Source: Thunnus maccoyii (taxonomy: Eukaryota; Chordata; Actinopteri; Scombriformes; Scombridae). Taken from it: a DNA stretch of 64,000 nt. Shown one piece after another: positions 41,370-52,782 of the stretch. Both the position numbers and the translations under genes were made by a program. Positions within the stretch are counted from its first letter, which is position 1; the number at the start of each line of letters is the position of its first letter. The stretch is taken from NCBI RefSeq assembly GCF_910596095.1, contig NC_056544.1, positions 11,579,155 to 11,643,154 of the forward strand, in the 5' to 3' direction. The notes beneath the pieces were generated by a model. The model saw only the letters and a program-made list of their open reading frames with translations, was not told the DNA's origin and searched no databases.

Positions 41370-43573
41370 TCATACGATGGTCTCGTCAGTCATTTTCTTG
41401 GTCGACTTGGTCGGCACAGAACGCTGGGTGGTGTGTGCTCCTTTCATGTCAGGCATGAGCAGGCGCACTTTCTGATTGGTCCTCCTCCACTCTGAGTACA
41501 ACTGACAGTGATACCGAAATGACACCTGAGATTGAATGGAAGAAGAGAAGGGGGGAGGAAGAGGGAGGGGCAAGACACGAGGCGACAAGAGAGGAAAAGA
41601 CAGACATCAATAAAACTGACATGAAGATATTTGAGACAGAGTAGTACGGCTGCAGGACAGGAATGATATGCTGACTGAAGCTGTAACGGCTGGACGACAG
41701 GCGCTCTGAAGCAGAGCAGAAGGGCTACTCTTTCACAATTTGTCATTTTTAATCATTCTTTTACTGAGGATTACAAGATTAGGTTTCAGATTCATAATAC
41801 ATCCTATTCTTTAAGAACATGATCCTGTTAAGTATGACCTGTTAAGGTAAAATGAGAGTAAAGCTATTGTTACTCAGTTTAATAAAAGCATTAGAGAATC
41901 AATACATACATGTGTGTACATGCGCACATTTTCTGGCCAACTTTCAAACAAATGATGAATGCTATGTGCTTGAGAATATCAAGTCACACATGCCCTCACG
42001 TCTCTGTTTCCTTTGACTTTGTTGACGTGCTATTCAAGGTCATTAAGACCAGAAAACTAACGATTGCAACAATAATTAAGGGAAAAACATACATCTGTGT
42101 GTTTTTTTGTTTTTGTTTTGTATTGTGTCTACACCAGTTTACGTTTGTTTTCCACATCTACATGAGACGCCAAGACAAAGGGGAGAAAAATGTTCACTCA
42201 CTAGCAGCATCTCAACAGTAGCACAGAAACATGTATGTTTCTAAACACAGCTACAAGGCGGTAAATAAATTAATGCACTAGTTACCAGTGTCCAGAGGAT
42301 GTAGATCGTGAAGAGGGCGATAGTGAGCGCTATGAGGCCAACAGCCTCGAGTCTGCTCTTCAGTTGCAGGTGGTCCTGGGCCCCCCTCAGACACAGCCAG
42401 CCAGAGATGGCTGCCAGGGGTGTGATGAGAAGGAAGCAGGCCATGTCGCACAACAGCGTGCGCTTCTCACTGCGGGGGCCGGGGTCCTTCAGCCACTGAG
42501 CAAGAAAAAAAAAAATTATAATTAATTATAAACAATTACTGCTGCCTTGCAAGTAGTTCCTCGGTTACACTCTGATTATTGCAATATGGTTATGAAATTC
42601 ATAGTATCCATATTAGATCTCCAAAAACACAAATGTAATTTAATTCTTATATCATCTTAGCCTCTTAATTTGATTGATTGGTGCATCCTTAGCTGGCAGT
42701 ACTGATTACCACAAAATTCTGCCATGTAAAAGAGCATCAAAAAGTGTTAAATGACCTTCAGTCCTTGAACACACCTGCATAAATAACATGAATGCTACAG
42801 AAAACTAGTCCTATGAATAAAGTGCTCTTGTTACAAGAACAGGAAACCATCTCATCACTGTGAAGCACATCTCATATCCTGAAGATGCCATCTGTTGGCA
42901 CATACTCTACATGATTAAAAAGCATCTCACAGATGCTTAAAAAATACTCAGCATTAAATATTCACTTTAGTCTTGCTCATTTCCATCTCCTTTTTGTTCA
43001 AACAAAAAATACACTCAACACAAACAGTCTCTGTTACTTCCACCCATGTGTCCTCACAGTAAACACTCTCTAACCTGTGTGAGGGGTTGTGGCCGCCGTT
43101 CGATGGTGAACTCTGTGTGACAGAGTTCACAGTAGCTGGTGTTGGAGGAGGACAGCCACTTCTCCAAGCAGCTCTTGTGCACTTTACCCAGTGTGCCAGT
43201 GCAGTCGCAGGGTGAGAGCAGCGTCTCCCCTCCAGCTCCCTCGTGGCAAATCCGACACATCCCTACATCACTATGGAGAGAGAGAGAGACAACGGAGCGG
43301 TGAGGAGCACAATGAGATGATTAACCAAAGTACAATGTAATTATGGTATATTCCTTTAGGTCCCCATGTGAGTTCCTCCCTCTCTTACCTCTGCAAGCTC
43401 ACCGCTTTAACAACGGTGGAGAGTGGGCGGCCATCTTTGGCCGTAACCTTGGCAATGTACTGGGCCTGCGCAGTAGAATCAGACTCCTCCGAATCCTTAG
43501 AGGCATCAGATTCAGCGTTCCCTGAGTAATCACAAAGGGAGCCAGGTAGGTGGCAGCACCCTGACGAAGACAT
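41370..43573 (-). CDS. marchf2: Membrane-associated RING-CH E3 ubiquitin ligase MARCH2
   Basis: Membrane-bound E3 ligase of endosomes, ER and plasma membrane that ubiquitinates membrane cargo. Four coding exons on the minus strand, 43573-43389, 43270-43075, 42495-42286 and 41525-41370, join in frame to 248 aa (human 246). The N-terminus [18 protein letters not shown] resembles the human one. The C4HC3 RING-CH domain spans about 67-112: CRIC, CDC, HKSC, CELC. Two transmembrane helices follow ([17 protein letters not shown] and [18 protein letters not shown]). The tail is [18 protein letters not shown], ending TDETIV, a PDZ-binding C-terminus equivalent to the human ETPV end. The segment between the N-terminal motif and the RING is Ser/Asp/Glu-rich and differs from mammals. 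MARCH3 is the nearest alternative. It is convergent with rab11b, as expected for the 19p13.2-type block. Confidence 0.95.
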
Positions 43574-44109
43574 GGCTCTGTTGAGGGTGCAGGTGACGAA
43601 GATGATGGCAGAGGTGACTTCAAAAGAAGGTCTGATCCCAAACTCCGATGTTCTTCTCCTCTCCTCTCTTCCTCTTTCAACTTAAAGAGCAAACACCTGA
43701 TGGATGGTGAACAGGAGAACAAGCATGGGTGACTTAAAATGCGACTACACAACTGCAATATTGCAATAAGTGTAATATGATGTCACTCTTGTAAGAATTA
43801 ACAGCTTCACCTCCCCATGCTTTATAGCCAGCCAGCACACATTGTTTTATATACATATATAAATCCCTTTTCTCTGCTAAATGAACTTTATTTGAACATA
43901 CTCTATAATCTTTAATGTCTTAATTAATTTGTTTTAGATGAACCCATACACTTAAGATGTTTTATATTTTTTCTTGACACTTTTATGGTTTGTCTGATGC
44001 TTTGTCAGTTTTATACTCTGGTCTTGTCTTTTTTACAGCTGAAATGACAAAGTTAAACTTGAGATTGAACTTGAACAGTGCTCAGCATTGTCTTGTTGAT
44101 ACAAGGGAG

Positions 44110-44360
44110 GTTAACAGCCTATACATTAGGGGTGATATGGACAAAATCAAATATCACAATATTTTTGGCCAAAAACCTAGATATTGATATTGTGAATATT
44201 GTAGGGATGACTATTGGTGCCTTCACAAAATATTTACACAATGAGATTTTTGATAAATATTCATAAGTAATGTGGAAATAATGACTAAGTGAATGCAGCC
44301 TTTAAAACCAACTCAACACTTATGCCATATCACAATCTCATATCACAATATACACACTGA
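44110..44360 (+). repeat. Repeat-like AT-rich segment (ATATCACAATAT type)
   Basis: Starts AGGGGTGATATGGACAAAAT and ends with CATATCACAATATACAC, giving a weak inverted relationship between the two ends. Similar sequence is common in fish genomes. A related fragment is near 29300-29400. It lies in the inferred marchf2 5' UTR intron. Confidence 0.4.
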
Positions 44361-44790
44361 CTAAGTAAGTTCCAGCACCAGGTCTCAAAAACCTGGATAA
44401 ATTGTGTCCTGGTTTAAAGCAAAAATTCCTTAAAATTCCCCATGGACCAATTGGGCCCATCAGAACAAAAGCATGTTGTGAGGCAAAGTGCTTGATCACC
44501 AAAGAAATCAGTCAAATTCAAGATGTCAAGATTTCCAAAGATGGCAAATATATACTGATAAATTACCAGGAAGCAAGTACAGACACGTGCACAGGACATC
44601 TGTTAATTAGATGCAGTGGTGGCGCTGAAAGAAAATGTATCTGCTAAAAATATTAAGCTCAACAGAATAAATAAATACATTTAAGAGTGTGATATAGCTT
44701 CAATTAACTGTTGTGGCAAGCAAATGTAGAGTGTCTGCAGCATATTCCTGTGCAGTGTGAAAATGTATTTTGTTCAACATTGACAAAACT

Positions 44791-45272
44791 TTAAGTCCCC
44801 TCCACTCAAAAATGTTTTTCTTCTTGTTACTCCAGTTAATGTTTGAGCTTCACTGTACAGAATGATGTCACATTCATCTGCTGAAGGGGGAATGTTTCTC
44901 TGCACTGATTGAAAATCCGATTTTTAGGGACGGGCATGTTAGCACGATTTGTGACATCAACTAGTTTTGAAGCCAATTCTTATCCAATATACAACTTATA
45001 CAAGTGTGATGTGGAAACTTGAAGCCCACAGTACACATTCACTGAGAATGGACTTTTAGGAGACATCTGGTGTCCAGCGGTTAAACTTCTGAGATAAAAA
45101 ATATCTGCATTTTAATAGATTGTGACATTTTTAAAAGAGGGAGATGGAGTAGATGCCATTGTAAGGATTTTAACATGGTAATTATCCTACTTTTTGAGCA
45201 AAAATCATATCAGACACAAATTATTGCTTCAAGCAGAGTATATTTTAATACACATCTGGAGGGGATTTCTAA
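44791..45272 (+). repeat. Dispersed repeat family X, copy 4
   Basis: Begins CTTTAAGTCCCCTCCACTC and includes TTTGAGCTTCACTGTACAG, ATCTGCTGAAGGGGGAATG, GTGATGTGGAAACTTGAAGC and ACATCTGGAGGGGATTT. It lacks the GTGCAGAGTTTGACACC block present in copies 2 and 3. It lies in the inferred marchf2 5' UTR intron. Confidence 0.85.
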
Positions 45273-45847
45273 AATTTAGATATTTGTAAATATAAACCTG
45301 TTGGTTCAGATTGTCCTGCCTGGAACATGTACTCCTGCCAGTCCATGCAACCTGATACTATCAACAACTTCCTTTAGAGATAAGGCATTATGACAACACA
45401 CAAGCATGGCAACTAATCTGTGTATTTAATGTCCCTAACGCTGAAGCAAAATAAACCAATGTAATTCACTTCAAATTAATAATGCATTTTTTAAATAAGG
45501 TACCCCTAATGTCACCATATCACACGCTGACGTTGACCGATAAATGTATGTATATGTATGAGCACTTTAAATTCACATTTGACATTTAGACAATTAACAG
45601 TTGGTTAAAGGATAAACAGAGACAGCTGTATCGACACAGCTCATTTGGGACCGATATGGATTTACATGACTGACAAAGTGCCATTTAATGTGCAAACCGC
45701 CGACAAAAGGCTAAATTTACCTCAATACAAGAAAACCATATCCGGCAGCTGAACAGCAGCCAGCCGACAAGCTGATATGAAATGTTGGTTTATATAAAAA
45801 CAGGTAAACAAGGTTTAAAAAACAGTCGTTGGTGTAAATTTACTCAC

Positions 45848-45900
45848 CCAACGGCCTCCTTTTCTCGCTTGGCCTTGGCCCTGCGTTAAAACCAGACACA
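45848..45900 (-). other. marchf2: Probable marchf2 first (non-coding) exon
   Basis: The minus strand shows a donor GTTGG|GTGAGT ending the exon at 45848, preceded by locally GC-richer sequence. The coding exon begins at an AACAG|AGCC acceptor (43577), four bases before the ATG, so an upstream leader exon is needed. The transcription start is not determined; it probably lies at 45.9-46.1 kb. Confidence 0.45.
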
Positions 45901-46972
45901 GGCTAGCTGAGCTAACTGGACAGCTCTAGCTACAAATTATGACATTGACATCTAACCAAAAGCTGATGATACGAGGGGAGACAAACGACGAACACATGCG
46001 CTGTATCCTCTCCATGGTCTTGTAGTATATCTCACTCGGGTGGTTTTGTTTTAAAAGGTGGGGGGTGGGGGGAAGCAACGACTGTTTCTCCCAGAATTAC
46101 TAGACACAGCTAACGCGGCTAACTGGCTAGCAACGGGCAAGCCTACCTCAGCATCCCTCAGCTGTGCACGGGTCATGTGACACAATGCTGCCTTCAAAGT
46201 CATCAGTGACATTGGAATAATTACCACATTACACAAATTAAGCAGCAAACAAATTGCAAATACGACTAGTGTGCTTGTGAGAACGACAGGTGATTTTATG
46301 TTATGTTAAAGTTGCCACAATGAGATGTTTAGGTGGTCAGTAAACAGTTTTGTAAGATCTGATGATAAAAGTGGTGTATTTTATCACTTTTGTCCAACGA
46401 GTTCATTTACACATTTCATGCAAGAACTAATGAGCATTAAGTACCCTAAAACAAAACAACAATCACAAACTACCTGTCCTATGTTCATTTTACTAACTCC
46501 TAATGTTTTGTTGTCTATGATCAATGGCACAAATCCCACTTTCCGACCGTTAGCATCTGCAGATTACAACGAGACCTGAATGCAGCGCATATAACAAACA
46601 ATACTAACAAAACGTGTAATCCTGCCTGTCTGGATACACTGTGTGGCTAAAATGTTTGAATTTCTTTTCCCTGTCAATACTGATTTGATTTCAACAAGGA
46701 AACGACCATTATCTTCCTTCGAGAGAACATCTGGAGTAAGTTATTTCTAAATAAAACCGCTAGGTGACAGTATTTAGTCAACCTTCTCAATGTTTTCTGG
46801 TACGTAAAAATAGATTGTTATAATAAATAGTTGGTCCAAAAATGAGACCTTCATGGATGATACCGCACTGACAGGATCATTCCACCTGTGCAATGACTGT
46901 TTTGACTTCTGATACTTTAGTTTCTGTTGATAATCTTTATGGTTTCACATAAATAAGTAAAGGATATGAAAA

Positions 46973-47517
46973 CTTCTTCCACCACTGTTATACATGATAC
47001 AGATATGATTGCTTGTCTGGCTGGCATTCACAATTTTCTGTTCTTTGGCCAGAGTAGCTGATGCAGAGGTTCAAGCAACAAATTAGTGAAAAATAGGTCG
47101 CTGGTTTGAAAACTAAGCAATAAAACTTTTAAAACTAAAGTCTCACCTGCTCTGGTTTGATTCTTGCAGACATCTGTTGATACTTAAGTGTTGGCAAATG
47201 AAGGTTTATTGAAGAGGCCACAACAGTCTTGTTCCTTTTACAAAGTACTATTTTTACTGTCCAGTAGCTCCACTGGTGAATGCTGTATAGCTGCCACCAT
47301 ATACTTTATCATACTGTACAAACAGAACTGATGATCAGCAAAAATAAAAACCCTCAAATGCTTGTTTTTTATTGACTTACCGAGTGATTTGCGTTTTTGA
47401 ATTAATGAAATTGGAAGCATGTTTTGATGAGCTGTAGGTCAATGACTTGTCAACATTTCTATTTTTACCAACAGTAGCCCAAAAGTAAACTCAGTGGCAC
47501 AAAAAAGCCTGCAAAAG
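46973..47517 (+). repeat. Duplicated block, copy A
   Basis: Collinear with 51649-52174. Shared blocks include GAGGTTCAAGCAACAAAT, CCTGCTCTGGTTTGATTCTT, CTGTCCAGTAGCTCCACTGG, CTCAAATGCTTGTTTTTTAT and GGCATGTTTTGATGAGCT. By eye they are mostly identical with scattered substitutions. Copy A has about 21 bp (GCTGGCATTCACAATTTTCTG) not present in B, bordered by TCTG microhomology. Confidence 0.92.
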
Positions 47518-47968
47518 CAAACATTTTAAAAAGTCTCCCTGACCTAGCTCTTGACCAACTAATGCAATGCTCAGACAGATCTAGCTTCATTTCAGTCAGC
47601 CCATCATGCTTTTGCACCGCCTCCTCTGGACCAAACAGTGGTTCAAAAGTGTATATTTTGTTAGTAGATGTACAAATATAATATTTAAATTTAATTCTTC
47701 TTTCTGTAAAAACATTCAACACCATGAAAAGGTTTTAAAATGTAACCCTTTGTGAAATCTAAAATGTCGATTTTGTGCAACCTGGAATAGCAACCCCCAC
47801 ATGTAATTTTCAACCATTAGTTAAACAGTGTCTATCTATTTTTGTCATATCAGCCTGTCTGACCCTCACTCCATGCCTCCTCCCTTTTATTCCCTTTGAA
47901 CCCAAACACAGATAAAGACGGGGTCCACTCATGAAGAGTGTGATCTGAGCACAGTACTGAGAACGGGG

Positions 47969-47972
<4 letters not shown>

Positions 47973-48021
<49 letters not shown>

Positions 48022-48023
48022 TG

Positions 48024-48074
<51 letters not shown>
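47973..48074. repeat. Compound (TC)n(AC)n microsatellite
   Basis: TC tract 47973-48004, then AC tract to 48074 with ATGCACGC interruptions. Confidence 0.98.
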
Positions 48075-48076
<2 letters not shown>

Positions 48077-51000
48077 CAGAGCGTGTTTCTCATTAGTTAT
48101 CCTACCCGTCTGTTTGGTCAAAGTCCAACAGGAATCATGAGACTCTACCTCTTCACATGTTTGGAATATCATGAGACATGCGTTAGTGGACTTTAACATG
48201 AACAGACACACAAGTGCACACACAATACATTTACATATCACACATATTTCAGGTGTTTAAGCAGTTAATTAACTTTATTAATTTAGGTGTTCATAATTTC
48301 AAAATCTAAGGACATTTTTGTTGACATTAAAATGAACTAACATTTCCATGATACAGCATTTCTGAAATATTTAGCATTGTAATTCAGTGAGTGTGTGTGT
48401 ATGTTGGTCTGTCTTGTGTTTTGGCAATGATTCATGATCTATTGATGCTGTCACAAAGGAAACATGGTTTCTAAGGCTGGTAGAAACAAGGTTTGAAATT
48501 TTTGGACGACATAGTAGAGATTCAACAAGTTGTGATTTCGTCCCAATATTAGTTTACATTGTTGAGCTTTTTCCAGCCTGGCCTATACTGCTGCTCTCCT
48601 TATCATAAAGCCTGATAATGACCTGACTCAGCTTTCGGAGAAGCCTTCTTCACCTGTGTTGCAGTGTGCAGTAGTGAACATAAATTACATATAGCATCAT
48701 CACTTTAGTTAACATTTGTTTGCTTTTCTCTTCTTTCAGTTGCAGTGTTGGATACAGAAACTTGAAGAAACTTTCTTGGCTGTGCGTAGTGACTTTCTTG
48801 AGTTTTTTCAAGACAGCAGAGACTCCAGGAGGTCACTGCACCTAGTTTAGAAACAGTCCAGCACAGTAAAACCACTTTTTTTTTTTACCCTTCAGTTTCT
48901 GTACTAATTAAAGAAATGAAATATAACGTGTCAATCAGTGATCTTTAAAGGATGGATTTTTTTTACTTTCAGACAGAGCCAGGCTAGCTGTTTCCCCCTG
49001 TTTCCAGTCTTTGTGCTAGCAAACTGTCTGCTGGCTATAGTTTCATATTTAACGGACAAATATAAGAGTGGTATTGATCTTCTCATCTAACTCTTGGAGA
49101 GAATTTGCCAAAATGTCAAACTATATCTTAAACCTTCAGCATCTTGGTCATATGTACAGACAGACAAAAACAGATGCAAATAAATGATTAATTTACAGTC
49201 ATTTGTATAGCATTTAAGTACAATGTATTGTAAATTTTTGAAATGGGTCATGTTGACAGACAAATTGCATAACTTATTCACAGCGTTTGGCTTTCAATAA
49301 CAGTCTAATTCAAGTGCTGCAGTTCCATCTCGTGATCCTTTAAACTGTCAGCAGGAGTCCTCATGAGCACCAGTGGAAGGCAGTAATTCAGTTTTTCTCA
49401 TTTTCCAATGCCCTCTTGTCCTTGTGTGAAGGACACTAACTTGATCTTGCTGCCTTTCTCACACAACTGTTCAAAATCCAACGGTCCAATAGGTGCCATC
49501 AGAATAAAGGTATATTCTTAATTTTTAATGGACTTTGAGTGCACATTCAGCACTCTGCAGCCCTCCAGGTGTCCATTCTCAGATAGTGCTCCAGACATTT
49601 TGAGTTATATTCAGCAGACCGTGAGATCAGTTCATATGAATAATACTCTGAATGTAAATCTGGTAAACTCATTCCATTAGTGTCTGTCTTACAATGTTTA
49701 GTTTCTGTCCATCAACTATAGAAGGTCATTTTGTGGTGGTTGAAGGTATTTACCTAATTTTACTTCTTATCACTCGTCTGTTCAAGTTGCAGTCAAAAAT
49801 TAAAAATTCATGGAATTTCATTGAGAAAAATTCTCAGTATTACCCTGTGTTTATCTATCCATCATAGTGTTTATTTTTGATGTTTTGGACTTTCACCTTG
49901 TACTGACCGTATTGATCTAAAGATATGAATGGTCCTGCAGCAAAAACAATACATGAAACAGCTTTGATCATAACATATTTTAAATCTAAACAGCAATCCA
50001 AATGACACTGTTCAATAAATACATATATTGATTTGAATTCCCTCTAATTGCTTTTAGTTCATTATATTTTTACAATATTTTTCATTTTTAGAACAACTGA
50101 AGCCTGTTTTGCACTTAAATATTAATGTTTAATTTGAACAGCTAGCAGTTTTAAGACTTTATTCAGAGCAAGTGCTTTATGTTTTATGTTAAAGTTTCCA
50201 TGTGTACACATTAAACAAGGAAGATGATAGTTAGGAATATTGTATTTGCATTACATTTTTCTGCATCTTTATTCAAGGGCAACCCTCACCTTGGTTATAG
50301 CACAAGGTATGCTGTCCCTTTTCATCTGACGCCAAATCACTCTTCCAGCATCCATCCATGCGTCATGAGACCCACATAACTTTTCTAACTCAGAACATGC
50401 CATTATTGGTTTTGACTTTACAAATGTGAACAGTGAAACCATGCACATGATTCCAAACTTGTCATACTGTGCTCCCAATTACAAAACGGTGTGGATTCGT
50501 TCAGCTGCATTATTGAATCACCAACTGACTATTCTGAGTGTGGTCAGCTGATCATGCAGCAGCTTTCAGGAAAAAAAAATCCAGTAAAGACAGACTCATG
50601 AATGAAACTACATCTTCCCTACCATGCAAAGTGCTATCAACGTGCACTTAAACAAAAAAAACCCCACAATGGTTAAATACTGCTGTTGTGGAGCTGCAGC
50701 TGGACTGTTAGCCTAACATGGCGGCTGTTGGATGTGAATGTATTCATGTTTGTAACTCTTAAAACTTATCAGTCTGCCAGTAGAAAAGATGATTTGAATT
50801 AAATACTATAGTATTGGTCAGAGGTTTTGGATAGAACATAAAATTGTTCATTCAGATGCCTTTAACCATTTCTAATACCCATTTTTATCTCTTATTTAGG
50901 AAAAATAACTGCATGTTTTTCTACAATTGCCTGAAACAGATCGAGTTTTAAAGTTAAATTTAAAGACTTTGGCCTGAAATCCAGTAGGCTGAGCCTAACT

Positions 51001-51648
51001 AATGTCTTCTTCAAAGGGAGAAGGTAAGAGCTAGTGTGTTTGGTGCAGCTTAAACACTTTGCTCTGTTATGCTTTTGTGAGTGAGAAGGGTGTGAAGTTG
51101 AACATCCTCAGCTTTATGTGTGATCATGTGTGATAGGGGAGGGTGATGTCGGTTACATATACATGATCGAAACATTCAAATGAGAAACCTGTAATAAATC
51201 AAATAACCAGAGACGAATACCTGTTTTTGGCTGATTGAGGGAATTAACTACCTGACAAATCAAAGTACTTCATGATATTGATGATCCTGTAAATCCAATA
51301 CTGCATCAAGCTTTCTTGCTAATTGATGCAACACTGTTGCCAAAGACCCAATTCACATAGTATAAATAATATAGAAAAATATCTTATCATCTCATGATTT
51401 AAAGTATATAATCAAATTACCCAATCCTAATGAATGACAGTGTGGAATAGTAACGTTTTTGTACATTGCAGGGCTATGAGTAACTTCATTGTTCACTTGA
51501 TATGAATGTTAACAACCTCAAATTTAAACTTAAGTGGCTGAACACTTCAACTTCATGGTCATTTGTTTTTATTTCACATCATATGTGTTTGCTTACAGAA
51601 TGAAAATAACAGAAACTTTCCAAATACACACTGACCATGACATGACCC

Positions 51649-52174
51649 CTTCCTCCACCACTGTTATACACGATACAGATATGATTGCTTGTCTGTTCTT
51701 TGACCAGAGGAGCTGATGAAGAGGTTCAAGCAACAAATGAGTGAAAAATAGGTCACTGGTTTGAAATCAAAGCAGTCCAACTTATCAAAGTGAACTAAAG
51801 TCTCGCCTGCTCTGGTTTGATTCTTGGAGACATCTATCGATATTTAAGCGTTGGCAGATGAGGGCTATAACAGTCTCGTTCCTTTTACAAACTACTATTT
51901 TTACTGTCCAGTAGCTCCACTGGTCACTGCTGTATAGCTGCTACCATATACCATATACTTAATCATACTGTACAAACAGAACTGATGAGCAGCAAAAATA
52001 AAAACTCTCAAATGCTTGTTTTTTATTGACTTAATGGGTGAGTTGCACTTTTGTTGAATTAATGAAATTGGAGGCATGTTTTGATGAGCTACATGTCAAT
52101 GGCTTTTTAACATTTCTATTTTTACCAGCAATCGCCCTAAAGTAAACTTAGTGGCACTTAAAAGCCTGTAAAAG
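51649..52174 (+). repeat. Duplicated block, copy B
   Basis: Partner of 46973-47517 in the same orientation, about 4.1 kb away. It has a 9-bp internal duplication (CCATATACCATATAC) absent from copy A. It ends about 140 bp before the slc25a36 promoter elements. Confidence 0.92.
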
Positions 52175-52309
52175 TGTGCCTCGTGTACAATGTAAAGGTC
52201 TTCTTTGGCTTTGAGAGATAACAGGAAGGTTTCAGCTTGCACCTGCACAAAACGCACCTCTGATTCATTAACTGTGGAACATGTGAACAGTGCATGATCA
52301 GGGCGGCGT

Positions 52310-52345
52310 TGGCGTGACGTCACGAGCCCGTCTGACCAATAGCAG
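52310..52345 (+). promoter_or_regulatory. slc25a36: slc25a36 proximal promoter: full CRE and CCAAT box
   Basis: A perfect palindromic cAMP response element TGACGTCA lies at 52315-52322 within GGCGTGACGTCACGAG. A CCAAT box (GACCAATAG) is at 52336-52340. The region is GC-rich compared with its surroundings, about 440-470 bp upstream of the start codon. A long GC-rich 5' UTR to 52782 follows. The sites suggest CREB/ATF- and NF-Y-type control; this is inferred from motifs. Confidence 0.6.
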
Positions 52346-52782
52346 CGTGTGTTTTCCAGCCTATGATTGTACAGTAAATACTATCAGCTCTGCCTCCTTC
52401 CCTCTTGCTGCAGCGATGAAAGCAGAGGAGAGAATCGAGACTAACCAGTGGATGTGCCACAAAAACGTCCGTTAGAGCTGGGAATAGCTTCTCTGCCCGC
52501 CGTCAGCCTTGGTGAGCTCGCAGGTCTCCGGTGGTTTAATCGAAGAGAAGAAGCTAGCTGTGTGTCAGAGAGAGAGAGGAACCAGAGCTAACGGAGAGAC
52601 AGAAAGGGGGTTTGTCGGCCCACTGCAGTCTGAATCACCGAAGACTCGCCCCGCCGCTGGTTCATCATCGACGTGCGCATCCTCACGGAACAAGAAAGCA
52701 CCGGGAGGGGACGGGACCCGAGCCAGTGTTTGACCCTCTGCCGCAGCCCCGAGGTGCGCTGCTTGGCAGAGCATGCTAAATA

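Larger units (their letters stand above)
46050..52300. other. marchf2-slc25a36 intergenic region
   Basis: About 6 kb between divergent genes. It contains two copies of a roughly 530-bp block (46973-47517 and 51649-52174) and a compound TC/AC microsatellite (47973-48074). The rest is AT-rich with no gene, RNA or TIR element that can be supported. Confidence 0.75.

Noticed and set aside
44402-44647. 81-codon Cys-containing ORF in the marchf2 upstream region
   Set aside because: It first looked like part of an extracellular Cys-rich domain, but there is no recognisable family and no flanking splice support. It lies among repeats, and a related short phrase recurs near 49480.
47810-48241. 143-codon minus-strand ORF
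   Set aside because: The core is the translated TC/AC compound microsatellite, with no splice context or homology.
50690-50760. ATGGCGGCTGTTGG start-like sequence suggesting a first exon
   Set aside because: The frame closes after 14 codons and no good donor gives a plausible continuation. A similar ATGGCGGTGC phrase occurs in a MITE at 39590.
46973-52174. LTR retrotransposon interpretation of the duplicated block
   Set aside because: The block ends are not TG...CA, no tRNA primer-binding site or polypurine tract abuts them, and the 4.1-kb interior shows no gag or pol similarity.
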